Positions 47,166 through 55,623 of a stretch of DNA of 64,000 nt are shown here, piece after piece. Each line of letters opens with the position of its first letter. The first letter of the stretch is position 1. Origin of the DNA: Chitinimonas arctica (lineage in GTDB: Bacteria; Pseudomonadota; Gammaproteobacteria; Burkholderiales; Chitinimonadaceae); NCBI RefSeq assembly GCF_007431345.1, contig NZ_CP041730.1, positions 3,100,001-3,164,000 on the forward strand, written 5' to 3'. The notes below the pieces were generated by a model. That model was not told where the DNA came from and made no database searches. It was given only the letters and a program-made list of their open reading frames with translations. The translations under genes and the position numbers were made by a program.

Positions 47166-49976
47166 TTAACTGGCCAGCTTGACCAACTGCGTCTTCAGCT
47201 TTTCCACAGTCTCGCTGAAACCGGCCAGGCGGATGCGCTCCTGCTCCACCACCGCGGCAGGCGCCTTGTCGGCGAAGGACGGGTTGGCCAGCTTGGCGGT
47301 GGCTTTGACAATCTCGCCTTCCAGGCGGGCCACTTCCTTGCTCACCCGTATCGTTTCCGCCGCCTTGTCGATTTCAACCTTGAGCATCAGGCGGGTCGCG
47401 CCGACCACTTGCACCGGGGCGTCGTCGGCCGGCAGCTGCGGCACTACCTGCACTTCGGACAAGCGGCAGAGCAGCGCCAGGTAAGGACCGAATTCGGCCA
47501 GCTCGGCGGCCGTCCCCTCCAGGAACAGCGGTACCCGTTGCGACGGGCCCCGGTTCATTTCGCTGCGCAGGGTACGGGCGGCCATGGTCAGGGCGCGGAA
47601 ACTCTCCATGCGGGCATTGGCGGCCGCGTCGATCTTTTCCGGCTGGGCGACCGGCCATTTGGCTACCATCACCGACTCGGTCCGCTTGGCGTTGGCCAGC
47701 GGCGCCACGGTTTGCCACAGTTCCTCGGTGATAAACGGGGTGATGGGGTGGGCCAGGCGCAGCGCCACTTCCAGCACCCGCACCAGGGTACGGCGGGTGG
47801 CGCGTTGCTGGGCCTCGTTGCCGCCCTGGATCTGCACCTTGGCCAGTTCCACGTACCAGTCGCAGTATTCGTTCCAGACGAATTCATAGATGGCTTGCGC
47901 GGCCAGGTCGAAGCGATAGGTATCGAGTGCTTCGGTGACGTCCAGCTCGGCCTGCTGCAAGCGGCCGATGATCCATTTATCGATGAAGGAGAATTCCAGC
48001 GGCAGGCTCTCGTCCTGGCCGCAGTCATGGCCTTCCAGGTTCATCAGCACGAAGCGGCTGGCGTTCCACAGCTTGTTGCAGAAATTGCGATAGCCTTCGG
48101 CGCGCTTGAAGTCGAAGTTCACATTGCGGCCCAGCGTGGCATAGCTGGCCATGGTGAAACGCAGCGCGTCGGTGCCGTAGGGGGGGATACCGTCCGGAAA
48201 GTCGGCGCGGGTCTTCTTTTCCACCTTGGGCGCGGTCTCGGGCCGGCGCAGGCCGGTGGTGCGCTTGGCCAGCAGCGGGTCCAGCGCGATGCCGTCGATC
48301 AAATCGACCGGGTCGATCACATTGCCTTCCGATTTCGACATCTTCTTGCCGTCGCTATCGCGCACCATGCCGTGGATATACACGTCGCGGAAAGGGACCT
48401 GGCCGGTGAAATGGGTGGTCATCATGATCATGCGGGCCACCCAGAAGAAGATGATCTCGTAGCCGGTGACCAGCACGCTGGACGGCATGAACATCTTCAG
48501 TTCCGGCGTTTCGTTCGGCCAGCCCATGGTGCTGAACGGCACCAGCGCCGAGCTGAACCAGGTATCCAGCACATCGGCATCGCGGCGCAGCTGCTTGCCC
48601 GGCGCCTGCGCCTGGGCTTCGCTTTCGCTACGGGCGACATAGATACGGCCGTCCTCGTCGTACCAGGCCGGGATTTGATGCCCCCACCAAAGTTGGCGGC
48701 TGATACACCAGTCCTGGATATTGTTCATCCACTGGTTGTAGGTATTGACCCAGTTTTCCGGGATAAAGCGCACCTGGCCCGATTCCACCGCGGCGATCGC
48801 CTTGTCGGTGATGCTCTTGCCGTCGGCGTCCGGTTTGCGCATGGCCATGAACCACTGGTCGGTCAACATCGGTTCGATCACCGAACCGGTGCGGTCGCCG
48901 CGCGGCACCATCAGCTTGTGGGGCTTTACTTCCTGCAGCAGGCCTTGCGCGTCCAGATCGGCCACCACCGCCTTGCGGGCGGCGCGGGTGTCCAGGCCGG
49001 CATAGGCGGCGGGCAGGGCGATGCCATCGCCAGCCTGGCCGTCGTAGCCGAACACTTCGGCCTTGGCCAGGATGGTGGCCTGCAAGGACATCACATTGAT
49101 CAGGCGGGTGTCGTGGCGCTTGCCGACCTGGTAGTCGTTCAGATCATGCGCCGGGGTGATCTTGACGCAGCCGGTGCCGAAGGCGGCATCGACATAGTCG
49201 TCGGCGATCACCGGGATCCGCCGGCCGGTCAGCGGCAGGCTCAGCTGCTTACCATGCAGATGGGTGTAGCGGGCATCGTCCGGGTGAACCGCCACGGCCA
49301 CGTCGCCCAGCAGGGTTTCCGGCCGGGTGGTGGCCACCACCAGGAATTCATCGCTATCCACCACGGGATAGCGGATATGCCACATATGGCCGTCTTCTTC
49401 CTCGCTCACCACTTCCAGGTCGGAAACGGCGGTGCCCAGCTTGGGGTCCCAATTCACCAGGCGCTTGCCACGGTAGATCAGGCCCTGCTCGAACAAGCGG
49501 ACAAAGACTTCGGCCACCACGTCCGAACGGACTTCGTCCATGGTGAAATATTCGCGTTCCCAGTCGACCGAGCAGCCCATGCGGCGCATCTGGTCGGTAA
49601 TGATGCCGCCCGACTTGGCCTTCCATTCCCAGACTTTGTCATTGAAGGCTTCACGGCCCAGGTCATGGCGGCTGACGCCTTGCTCGGCCAGCTGCCGTTC
49701 CACCACGATCTGGGTGGCGATGCCGGCATGGTCGGTGCCCGGTACCCAGGCCGTGTTGTGGCCTTTCATGCGGTAATAGCGGGTCAGACCGTCCATGATG
49801 GTCTGGTTGAAGGCATGACCCATATGCAGCGTGCCGGTGACATTGGGCGGCGGCAGCTGGATGCTGAAGGCCGGGGCGGCGGCGTCCAGGCTGGGCTTGA
49901 AATAGCCGGCCTGTTCCCAGTGTTGGTACCAGCGGCGCTCGATGTCGCCGGGTTCGAAGCTTTTGGCCAGTTCCAT
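47166..49976 (-). CDS. valS: Valyl-tRNA synthetase
   Basis: Class I synthetase of 936 residues charging tRNA-Val. The HIGH signature reads HMGH in NVTGTLHMGHAFNQ, and KMSKS is intact in KMSKSEGNVIDP. The editing domain occupies about residues 200-410 and a coiled coil forms the last 65 residues (KEVARLEGEIVKATAKLANP). Start MELAKSFEPGDIE is typical. A long plus-strand open frame lies across it but is only its antisense shadow. Confidence 0.98.
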   Translation of the reverse strand: MELAKSFEPGDIERRWYQHWEQAGYFKPSLDAAAPAFSIQLPPPNVTGTLHMGHAFNQTIMDGLTRYYRMKGHNTAWVPGTDHAGIATQIVVERQLAEQGVSRHDLGREAFNDKVWEWKAKSGGIITDQMRRMGCSVDWEREYFTMDEVRSDVVAEVFVRLFEQGLIYRGKRLVNWDPKLGTAVSDLEVVSEEEDGHMWHIRYPVVDSDEFLVVATTRPETLLGDVAVAVHPDDARYTHLHGKQLSLPLTGRRIPVIADDYVDAAFGTGCVKITPAHDLNDYQVGKRHDTRLINVMSLQATILAKAEVFGYDGQAGDGIALPAAYAGLDTRAARKAVVADLDAQGLLQEVKPHKLMVPRGDRTGSVIEPMLTDQWFMAMRKPDADGKSITDKAIAAVESGQVRFIPENWVNTYNQWMNNIQDWCISRQLWWGHQIPAWYDEDGRIYVARSESEAQAQAPGKQLRRDADVLDTWFSSALVPFSTMGWPNETPELKMFMPSSVLVTGYEIIFFWVARMIMMTTHFTGQVPFRDVYIHGMVRDSDGKKMSKSEGNVIDPVDLIDGIALDPLLAKRTTGLRRPETAPKVEKKTRADFPDGIPPYGTDALRFTMASYATLGRNVNFDFKRAEGYRNFCNKLWNASRFVLMNLEGHDCGQDESLPLEFSFIDKWIIGRLQQAELDVTEALDTYRFDLAAQAIYEFVWNEYCDWYVELAKVQIQGGNEAQQRATRRTLVRVLEVALRLAHPITPFITEELWQTVAPLANAKRTESVMVAKWPVAQPEKIDAAANARMESFRALTMAARTLRSEMNRGPSQRVPLFLEGTAAELAEFGPYLALLCRLSEVQVVPQLPADDAPVQVVGATRLMLKVEIDKAAETIRVSKEVARLEGEIVKATAKLANPSFADKAPAAVVEQERIRLAGFSETVEKLKTQLVKLAS

Positions 49977-50105
49977 GATATTGGGCTCGGAAATGTTGCA
50001 AAACCGTGGATTATAGGCTGCCGGCGTCGTGTCAGGTATGGTGCGGAAAAAACGTCATGAAAACGAATAACATTTCACCCTGATCCACCCGTCTTAGGAA
50101 ACCCC

Positions 50106-51104
50106 TTGCGCCCTCTGCCGCTCGCCGCCCGCCATCTTCCCAATGCCCTGTTCGCCGGCTTGCTGGTGCTGGGCGTGCTGACCGTGCTGTCGGCGGCCAG
50201 CGGGGCGGTGGCGATTCCCGCCTGGCGTATCCCGGACCTGTTGCTGGCCCGGCCTGAGGATGAAACCGGCCAGATGTGGCGTAGCGTCTTGCTCGACGTA
50301 CGCTTGCCGCGCATCGTGCTGGCCTTGGTGGCCGGCGCGGCGCTGGCCTTGGCCGGCAGCGTGCTGCAGGCGGTATTCCGCAACCCCTTGGCAGAACCGG
50401 GACTGATAGGCGCCTCGGCCGGCGCCGCGCTGGCGGTATCGGTGGCGCGGGTATGGCTGCCAACGCTTGCGATTGCGCCGGCGGCCTTCGTCGGCAGCCT
50501 GACGGCTACCTGGCTGGCCTGGTCCATCGGGCGTGGCCAGGATGCCGCCCGCCTGTTGCTGGCCGGCGTGGCCATCAATGCCCTGGCCGGCGGCGGGCTG
50601 GCCTTGCTTTCGTACCTGGCGGACGACAGCGCCCTGCGCGGCAGTAGCCTGTGGGCCTTGGGCAGTCTGGCCGGCGCCGGCTGGACCATGCTGGCCTGGC
50701 TGGTGCCGGCCTTGCTGCTTTGCGTGGGACTGCTATGGCGTGAAGTAAGGGCACTGGACGCCTTGTTGCTGGGGGAGCGCGAAACCTGGCATCTCGGATT
50801 CGACCTGGTGGCCCTGCGCCGCCGGCTGGTGGCGCTGACCGCGCTGGTGGTGGCGCTGACCGTTTCCGCCTGCGGTGCCCTGGGCTTTGTCGGCCTGATC
50901 GCCCCTCATCTCGCCCGGCGCCTGCTGGGACCGGGACATCGCGCGCTGCTGCCGGCCTCGGCCCTGGTCGGCGCAGCCTGCCTGCTGGCTGCCGACTGGC
51001 TGGCCCGTACCGCCATCGTCCCATCCGAGTTGCCTATTGGTGCCGTGCTGAGCGTGGTAGGGGGGCCGTTCTTTCTGTTTCTGCTGGTGAGGATGGGGCG
51101 ATAA
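50106..51104 (+). CDS. FecCD/BtuC-type ABC transporter permease, orphan
   Basis: Inner-membrane permease of 332 residues with about ten helices. RLPRIVLALVAGAALALAGS, QAVFRNPLAEPGLIGASAGA and GFVGLIAPHLARRLLGPGHR are family signatures of iron-siderophore, haem and cobalamin importers. The frame has no ATG before the conserved region; the TTG at 50106, six bases after AGGA, is the only sensible start. No binding protein or ATPase lies nearby, so partners must be elsewhere. Confidence 0.88.
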   Translation: MRPLPLAARHLPNALFAGLLVLGVLTVLSAASGAVAIPAWRIPDLLLARPEDETGQMWRSVLLDVRLPRIVLALVAGAALALAGSVLQAVFRNPLAEPGLIGASAGAALAVSVARVWLPTLAIAPAAFVGSLTATWLAWSIGRGQDAARLLLAGVAINALAGGGLALLSYLADDSALRGSSLWALGSLAGAGWTMLAWLVPALLLCVGLLWREVRALDALLLGERETWHLGFDLVALRRRLVALTALVVALTVSACGALGFVGLIAPHLARRLLGPGHRALLPASALVGAACLLAADWLARTAIVPSELPIGAVLSVVGGPFFLFLLVRMGR

Positions 51105-51108
51105 GCAA

Positions 51109-51648
51109 TTAATGGACGATGGGGCCAAATCCGGTGTTGGGATCGACCACCCTTTGCAAGCCGGCGGAAAATGGCTTGATGGTGACTTCAATCGTCATGC
51201 CGGTTTTGGCTGCGGCGATATGCCCTGCAATAGCGTGGAATTTTTTGTCGCCCATGACGACATGAATATGCGAGTAATAATCGCCGTCGTTATTGCTAAT
51301 GTTGCCGGTAAGGCTGGCGAGTTCGTAAAAACCCTTGAACGTGGTCAAGACAGGCTTCGCGGCGGGGTCGCTGCTGAAATAGGCGAGGGTAGGGTCGTGC
51401 AGTTGGCCGAGCCCGCTGATGGCGGCGCCTGGCAGTTTTGCATCCTTCGCGCACTGCGTGATGCTTTCGATGAGGGCATCGCCGCTGTCGAGTACCAGGA
51501 CGAATGCTTGGGTGGTATCGGCTATTTGACTGCAGTTTGATTTATTGACGGCGGCGGTGCCGGTTGCTATGGCAGGGATATCCGCCTGGGCGGTGGATAG
51601 GGTCATTATGCTGCTTGCAAGCAGCAGGGCTGCTAATTTGCCGGGCAT
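51109..51648 (-). CDS. Secreted PCC-domain (DUF296) protein
   Basis: A 179-residue protein with a signal peptide (about 1-22, ending AQA) and a PCC/PPC domain (about 45-160: FVLVLDSGDALIESITQCAK, AAISGLGQLHDPTLAYF, ELASLTGNIS, HIHVVMGDK, AIAGHI). PCC domains are usually cytoplasmic and linked to DNA binding or folate-type chemistry, so the signal peptide is notable. Two cysteines (C39, C66) could form a periplasmic disulphide. TAGGAA precedes the ATG, and the upstream region is strikingly AT-rich. Function unknown. Confidence 0.85.
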   Translation of the reverse strand: MPGKLAALLLASSIMTLSTAQADIPAIATGTAAVNKSNCSQIADTTQAFVLVLDSGDALIESITQCAKDAKLPGAAISGLGQLHDPTLAYFSSDPAAKPVLTTFKGFYELASLTGNISNNDGDYYSHIHVVMGDKKFHAIAGHIAAAKTGMTIEVTIKPFSAGLQRVVDPNTGFGPIVH

Positions 51649-51840
51649 TATGTATTCCTATTTAAATTTGCATGGGTGGAGATCATTTTTTGATGTTTTA
51701 TTAAAAAATTTGATTTATTTATCATGCTCATTTAGATGGGGAAGTGATGTCGAATTCCTGTCTGGACTTTTGTATTTATCCTCATTCGTCGCGGTGCAGG
51801 CGGCGCAGCTAATGGGCTGCGCCGCCAAGGCCAGCCATGG
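51649..51840. other. AT-rich intergenic region
   Basis: About 190 bases containing several runs of A and T (51685-51730), unlike the GC-rich surroundings. It probably holds the promoter of the PCC-domain gene; I could not choose one -35/-10 pair with confidence. Confidence 0.4.
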
Positions 51841-52905
51841 CTAATCGGCGAACGCCACACAATAAATCGGCGGCAGCTCGGCCGATAACCGGCTCCAATT
51901 GTCGCCGCCGTCGCCGCTGAGCCATAAGGAACCGGTGGTGGAAGCCATGGCCAGTTGCCGGCCGCTGGCATCCACCTCCAGTGCGTGGCGATAAACCAGG
52001 TGAAAGGCCGGCGGCAGGGGAAGGCCGATATTGAGCTTGTCGAAATGCTGGCCGCCGTCGCGGGTACGCAGCACATGGAAATCGCCTGCCAGGGGCGCGC
52101 GCCTTTCATCGCCTTCGGCCGGGACGAACCAGGCGGTAAGCGGATCGTGCGGGTGGGCGGCGACGGCAAAGCCGAAATTGGAAAGCGGCGGGGCCGGCCA
52201 GATCTCCTGCCAGCTTTCCAGGTCATCCACGCTGCGGAACTGGCCGTTATGGTGCTGGCACCAGAAAACCTCGGGAACGGATTGGCAGCGCGCCAGGCGA
52301 TGCGGATCCTGGACGTTGGGATTTTCCTTCTGCTCCGGCGGCATATAGGCCGCCCACAGGCCATTGCTGTGATTTTCCCAATTTTCGCCGCCATCCTCGC
52401 TTTGCCAGACACCCCCGCAGGACACGCCGAGGGTGATGCGCCTGCCGTCGCGCGGGTCGGTCAGGATGGAATGGATGCCAGGGTGGTCGAAGCCGCCGCC
52501 AAACCACTGCGCGCGTTCAGGGCGGTTCCAGAAGTTTTCCAGCAGCGTCCAGGTTTGACCCGAGTCGCCCGAGCGGAACAAGCCTGCGGGGATGCCGCCG
52601 GCCCATAGCACGCCATCCTGTCCGGCCGCCAAGGTCCAGACCTGGTCCAATACCGGCTCGCCGTCCAGGCCGGCGGGAAAGGCCGGTGCGGCCAGCTCCT
52701 GCCAATTCTCGCCGCCATCGTCGCTGACATGCAGCTTGGGGCCGAAATGGCCATTGCGCAGCGCGGCATACCAACGCCCGCCGCTGCTCAGCACCGCCGT
52801 CACGACGATGCCGGTAAAGTGCTGCGAGGCCAACGACCAACCATCAGCCTGCCGCCGATACACCAGCAGCCCCTTGCGGCTACCGACCAGAATGGTGTCC
52901 TGCAT
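51841..52905 (-). CDS. BNR/sialidase-like beta-propeller protein
   Basis: A 354-residue protein with repeated Asp-box motifs: SDDGGENW, SGDSGQTW, SEDGGENW, TRDGGQHF and SGDGGDNW. These mark blades of a sialidase-type or VPS10-like propeller, but there is no signal peptide and no sialidase catalytic arginine cluster that I could see, so an enzymatic role is not supported. The second ATG (52905) is used because GGAGG lies at the right distance; the first touches it. It follows a MoaD/ThiS-like gene by two bases, an association seen in other betaproteobacteria. Confidence 0.82.
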   Translation of the reverse strand: MQDTILVGSRKGLLVYRRQADGWSLASQHFTGIVVTAVLSSGGRWYAALRNGHFGPKLHVSDDGGENWQELAAPAFPAGLDGEPVLDQVWTLAAGQDGVLWAGGIPAGLFRSGDSGQTWTLLENFWNRPERAQWFGGGFDHPGIHSILTDPRDGRRITLGVSCGGVWQSEDGGENWENHSNGLWAAYMPPEQKENPNVQDPHRLARCQSVPEVFWCQHHNGQFRSVDDLESWQEIWPAPPLSNFGFAVAAHPHDPLTAWFVPAEGDERRAPLAGDFHVLRTRDGGQHFDKLNIGLPLPPAFHLVYRHALEVDASGRQLAMASTTGSLWLSGDGGDNWSRLSAELPPIYCVAFAD

Positions 52906-52907
52906 GG

Positions 52908-53168
52908 TCATCCTCCAGAAAGTGCCTGCATCAGATAAATGCTGGCGGTAGCCGGCAAGGGCGCATCCAGGGCATCGCGGCGCAGTGCGCCGTCGATGAA
53001 TAGGGCGACATGTTTGCGCAAGGCGCCGTGCTCATCGAGCACATAGCCGCGCAAGGCCGGATGGTCGGTGAATACCTGTTCCAGTGCTTCTCGTGCGGTG
53101 CCTGCCTGCAATTGCTTGGGGGCGGGCGCGTGGGGACGCAGATGGGCGGTAAAGGCGATGGTGACCAT
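52908..53168 (-). CDS. MoaD/ThiS-family ubiquitin-like protein
   Basis: An 86-residue beta-grasp protein ending in a free Gly-Gly (LMQALSGG), the feature needed for adenylation and sulphur carrying. HLRPHAPAPKQL, then ALEQVFTDHPALRGYVLDEHG and KHVALFIDG match the MoaD/ThiS group. The frame is open to 53240, but ATG 53168 gives the expected family length. Neither molybdopterin nor thiamine genes are near; it is tied to the propeller gene downstream, whose partner role is unknown. Confidence 0.82.
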   Translation of the reverse strand: MVTIAFTAHLRPHAPAPKQLQAGTAREALEQVFTDHPALRGYVLDEHGALRKHVALFIDGALRRDALDAPLPATASIYLMQALSGG

Positions 53169-53321
53169 GGGGTTCTTTATAGCCAAGACCGCGCTAGTCG
53201 ACGTGGAGCCGATGTGTACTCGGCACATGATTGGCGGCACGGTGCTCGTATGCGATAGATCGGATGGCTTACGTGGTGTATGACTTAGGCGCTAAATCCA
53301 TGTCTTCACGGAGCAATGAGT

Positions 53322-53567
53322 ATGAAATGTCCCAACTGCGGCGCAGCGGAATTGATCCATGACACTCGCGATCTCCCGTATGCCTACAAGGGCGAAACCG
53401 GCGTCATTAGGGCAGTGACCGGCGACTTTTGTCCTGTTTGCGCCGAATCCATTTTGGATGCTGCGGAATCGAGTCGCGTTATGTGTGAGATGCGGGCCCA
53501 GCAAGCATTTACTTCTCGCCGGCAGGTGAGTGACGAAGTACAACCAAACACTATCCAGGAAAGTTAA
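53322..53567 (+). CDS. YgiT-type zinc-finger protein (MqsA N-domain, no DNA-binding domain)
   Basis: An 81-residue protein matching the N-terminal zinc domain of MqsA antitoxins: CPNC at the start, TRDLPYAYKGE, and FCPVCAESILDAAES. The HTH domain of full MqsA is missing; the last 20 residues diverge and end abruptly. No MqsR or DUF4258 toxin gene is upstream. It is either a stand-alone zinc-finger antitoxin that lost its toxin, or a remnant. ATG 53322 has GGAG eight bases upstream; the ATG at 53316 is too close. The last 17 bases overlap the end of the convergent vapC. Confidence 0.75.
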   Translation: MKCPNCGAAELIHDTRDLPYAYKGETGVIRAVTGDFCPVCAESILDAAESSRVMCEMRAQQAFTSRRQVSDEVQPNTIQES

Positions 53568-53952
53568 TGCACCGTAGGCCAAGATGAGTTTCAAACGGGA
53601 CGAAATCGCGGTCGGAGTGCAATAAAGTGTAACCGTGCTCGATACAACAGGTAGCAATTAACACATCAATTGTTTTTCGAACCGTAACGCCCAATGCACG
53701 CAAAGATCGGAAGTTCATTGCAGCTTGAATGGCGAGCTTTTCGCCGCCAACTGTAACAACATCGAGCTCAGTTAAAATTTGGCGAACGTGGTTAAACTCC
53801 CGGTCGCTAACGCAGCCTTGTAAGACCTCAGCCAGCACAACATCACCGATAACGAGCAGCTCTTCACCCAGTAGGCGGTCTAGACATTCTGTTTGTGGGG
53901 ATTTGACACCACGTAAGTAATCAATCCAGACGCTAGAGTCTACAAAGGTCAT
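53551..53952 (-). CDS. vapC: VapC-type PIN-domain toxin
   Basis: RNase toxin of 133 residues. The four acidic residues of the PIN active site are present: D5 (FVDSSVWIDYL), E42 (LAEVLQG), D96 (RKTIDVLIA) and D114/D116 (HSDRDF). It starts one base after vapB. Codon use is less GC-rich than that of surrounding housekeeping genes, suggesting acquisition. Confidence 0.92.
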   Translation of the reverse strand: MTFVDSSVWIDYLRGVKSPQTECLDRLLGEELLVIGDVVLAEVLQGCVSDREFNHVRQILTELDVVTVGGEKLAIQAAMNFRSLRALGVTVRKTIDVLIATCCIEHGYTLLHSDRDFVPFETHLGLRCINFPG

Positions 53953-53953
53953 C

Positions 53954-54148
53954 TCAATTGTCCGACCTCATTGCGTCAAGGTCGCCTTGCCATTGAACAG
54001 CGCCGCGCAACGATCGAATTTGTTGCTGTCGCGTAATGCGTACCAATATCCGTAAGCCTTGCTCCACCGCCTCACGCTTGGTTTTGAGTCCTGTGGCGCG
54101 AAGTGCATCGCTCATAAGCTTGTCGTCAATCACAATGTTGGTACGCAT
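53954..54148 (-). CDS. vapB: VapB-type antitoxin
   Basis: A 64-residue antitoxin of the ribbon-helix-helix VapB kind: MRTNIVIDDKLMSDALRATG and TKREAVEQGLRILVRI form the DNA-binding part, and the C-terminal tail (LRGAVQWQGDLDAMR) should wrap the toxin. It is encoded before vapC, with a palindromic operator directly upstream for autoregulation. Confidence 0.92.
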   Translation of the reverse strand: MRTNIVIDDKLMSDALRATGLKTKREAVEQGLRILVRITRQQQIRSLRGAVQWQGDLDAMRSDN

Positions 54149-54150
54149 GA

Positions 54151-54178
54151 TGTGTATTTCCGTCTAATTTTATACACA
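54151..54178 (-). promoter_or_regulatory. vapBC operator/promoter
   Basis: TGTGTAT (54151-54157) and ATACACA (54172-54178) form an inverted repeat just before the vapB start. On the minus strand a TATAAAAT -10 box lies within it (54174-54167), so VapBC binding would block RNA polymerase. Confidence 0.7.
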
Positions 54179-54305
54179 CCGTAGCACGAAAGGTAAGCGC
54201 GCACCAGCAGCGAAGATCAAGCCAGCACGGGTTTGTTATTAAGTGGCGGCATGAAGGACGCTATGATTCGCCTCGCCTGCGCCCCTTCACTTCTCAGTTG
54301 ACACC

Positions 54306-55382
54306 ATGCCCTATCAGACCGAACCCGATTTCCGCCACGACCAAGCAAGCCGCGTCGGCTTGTTGCTGGTCAATCTGGGCACGCCCGAGGCACCGACAGC
54401 GGCTGCGGTCAGACCCTACCTCAAGCAGTTCCTGTCCGATCCACGCGTGGTGGAGATTCCTCGCCTGGTTTGGTGGTTCATCCTCAATGGGATCATCCTC
54501 AATACCCGCCCCAAGAAGTCCGCCGCCAAGTACGCCAGTATCTGGAGCCGCGACGGTTCGCCGCTGGCCGTGCATACCCGCGCCCAAGCCAAGCTGCTGC
54601 AGGGTTTCCTGGGCAATATGGGCCAGAACGTGGTGGTGGATTGGGCCATGCGCTATGGTCAGCCCAGCGTGGCCGACAAGATGATGGCGCTGAAAGCGGC
54701 CGGTTGCGACCGGGTGCTGGTATTGCCGCTCTACCCGCAATATGCGGCGAGCAGCACCGGCAGCGTGATGGACGCGGTGGCCGATGCGATCAAGACCCTG
54801 CGTAATCCGCCGGAGTTACGCATCGTCAAGCACTTCCATGACGCACCGGACTATATCGGCACCCTGGCCCGCCGGGTGGAGGCGCATTGGATCAAGCAGG
54901 GCAGGGGCGACCATCTGCTGATGAGCTTCCACGGCATCCCGCGCTTCAGCCTGGACAAGGGCGACCCCTACCATTGCGAGTGCCACAAGACCGCCCGCCT
55001 GCTGGCCGAGCGGCTGGGACTTGCGGCGGGGAAGTACACGGTGAGTTTTCAGTCGCGCTTCGGCAAGACCGAATGGCTCAAGCCATACACCAGCGTGGTG
55101 CTGACCGAACTGGGCCGCAAAAAGACCGGCAAGCTGGATGTGATCTGCCCCGGTTTTGTGTCGGACTGTCTGGAAACGTTGGAAGAGATCGCCATCGAAG
55201 GCAAGGCCGAGTTCATGACGGCCGGGGGTGGCGAGTACCGCTATATTCCGGCCCTGAATGCCGAGCCGGATTGGATTGCCGCGCTGGGCAAGATCGCCGC
55301 GCCCCATCTGGGAGGCTGGTCGCTGGAGCCGGAAGAGGCCGGCGAGCGCAAGGCGCGTGCTGCGCGGGCTACCGTCAAATAA
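54306..55382 (+). CDS. hemH: Ferrochelatase
   Basis: Inserts Fe2+ into protoporphyrin IX, the last step of haem synthesis; cytoplasmic or membrane-associated. The 358 residues match proteobacterial HemH. Family motifs include GLLLVNLGTPEAPT, VLPLYPQYAASSTGSV and the catalytic-histidine motif SFHGIPRFSLDKGDPYHCEC. The C-terminus contains FVSDCLETLEEI and a catalytic glutamate region. It supplies haem for the H-NOX protein among others. Confidence 0.97.
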   Translation: MPYQTEPDFRHDQASRVGLLLVNLGTPEAPTAAAVRPYLKQFLSDPRVVEIPRLVWWFILNGIILNTRPKKSAAKYASIWSRDGSPLAVHTRAQAKLLQGFLGNMGQNVVVDWAMRYGQPSVADKMMALKAAGCDRVLVLPLYPQYAASSTGSVMDAVADAIKTLRNPPELRIVKHFHDAPDYIGTLARRVEAHWIKQGRGDHLLMSFHGIPRFSLDKGDPYHCECHKTARLLAERLGLAAGKYTVSFQSRFGKTEWLKPYTSVVLTELGRKKTGKLDVICPGFVSDCLETLEEIAIEGKAEFMTAGGGEYRYIPALNAEPDWIAALGKIAAPHLGGWSLEPEEAGERKARAARATVK

Positions 55383-55433
55383 TCCATGCCGCGCCCAAGA
55401 AGGCAACAAGTAGGAGGAAGGCGTGAGCGATAG

Positions 55434-55571
55434 TCCCATCAGTCGCCTCGCAATCTCAGGTACATGCGTGCTTTTGCGGAGGACTGGTCGGATGCGGCAA
55501 TCGTGCAGCAGACTGCTGCACAATTGCCCTGGTTCCATCTCTGCACCTTGCTGGACAAGCTCAAAACCCGT
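55434..55571 (+). pseudogene. Remnant of a DUF1016 (YhcG-type nuclease) gene
   Basis: The frame from 55434 reads SPRNLRYMRAFAEDW and then IVQQTAAQLPWFH followed by LLDKLKTRG. This is the conserved N-terminal domain of DUF1016/YhcG PD-(D/E)XK proteins (typically SPRNLKYMRAFAEAW and QLPWFH). A TAG stop precedes it, and similarity ends at KTRG about 50 bases before yaaA. The rest of the gene, including the nuclease domain, is gone. Confidence 0.7.
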
Positions 55572-55623
55572 GGCGCGCCATGTCCGTTAGAATCGCGTAC
55601 TTGCAAAACCGTACCCGCCCAAG

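Noticed and set aside
47079..50060. Very long plus-strand open frame of over 990 codons
   Set aside because: It lies wholly antisense to valS, which has all synthetase motifs; high GC produces long open frames on the opposite strand. Its translation is low-complexity (His, Gly, Gln rich) with no domain.
49977..50105. Possible cobalamin riboswitch before the BtuC-like permease
   Set aside because: The gap is only 129 bases and none of the conserved B12-box sequence is visible.
53169..53240. Longer N-terminus of the MoaD/ThiS-like protein
   Set aside because: The extra 24 residues have no family match and the shorter form ends and begins like known members.
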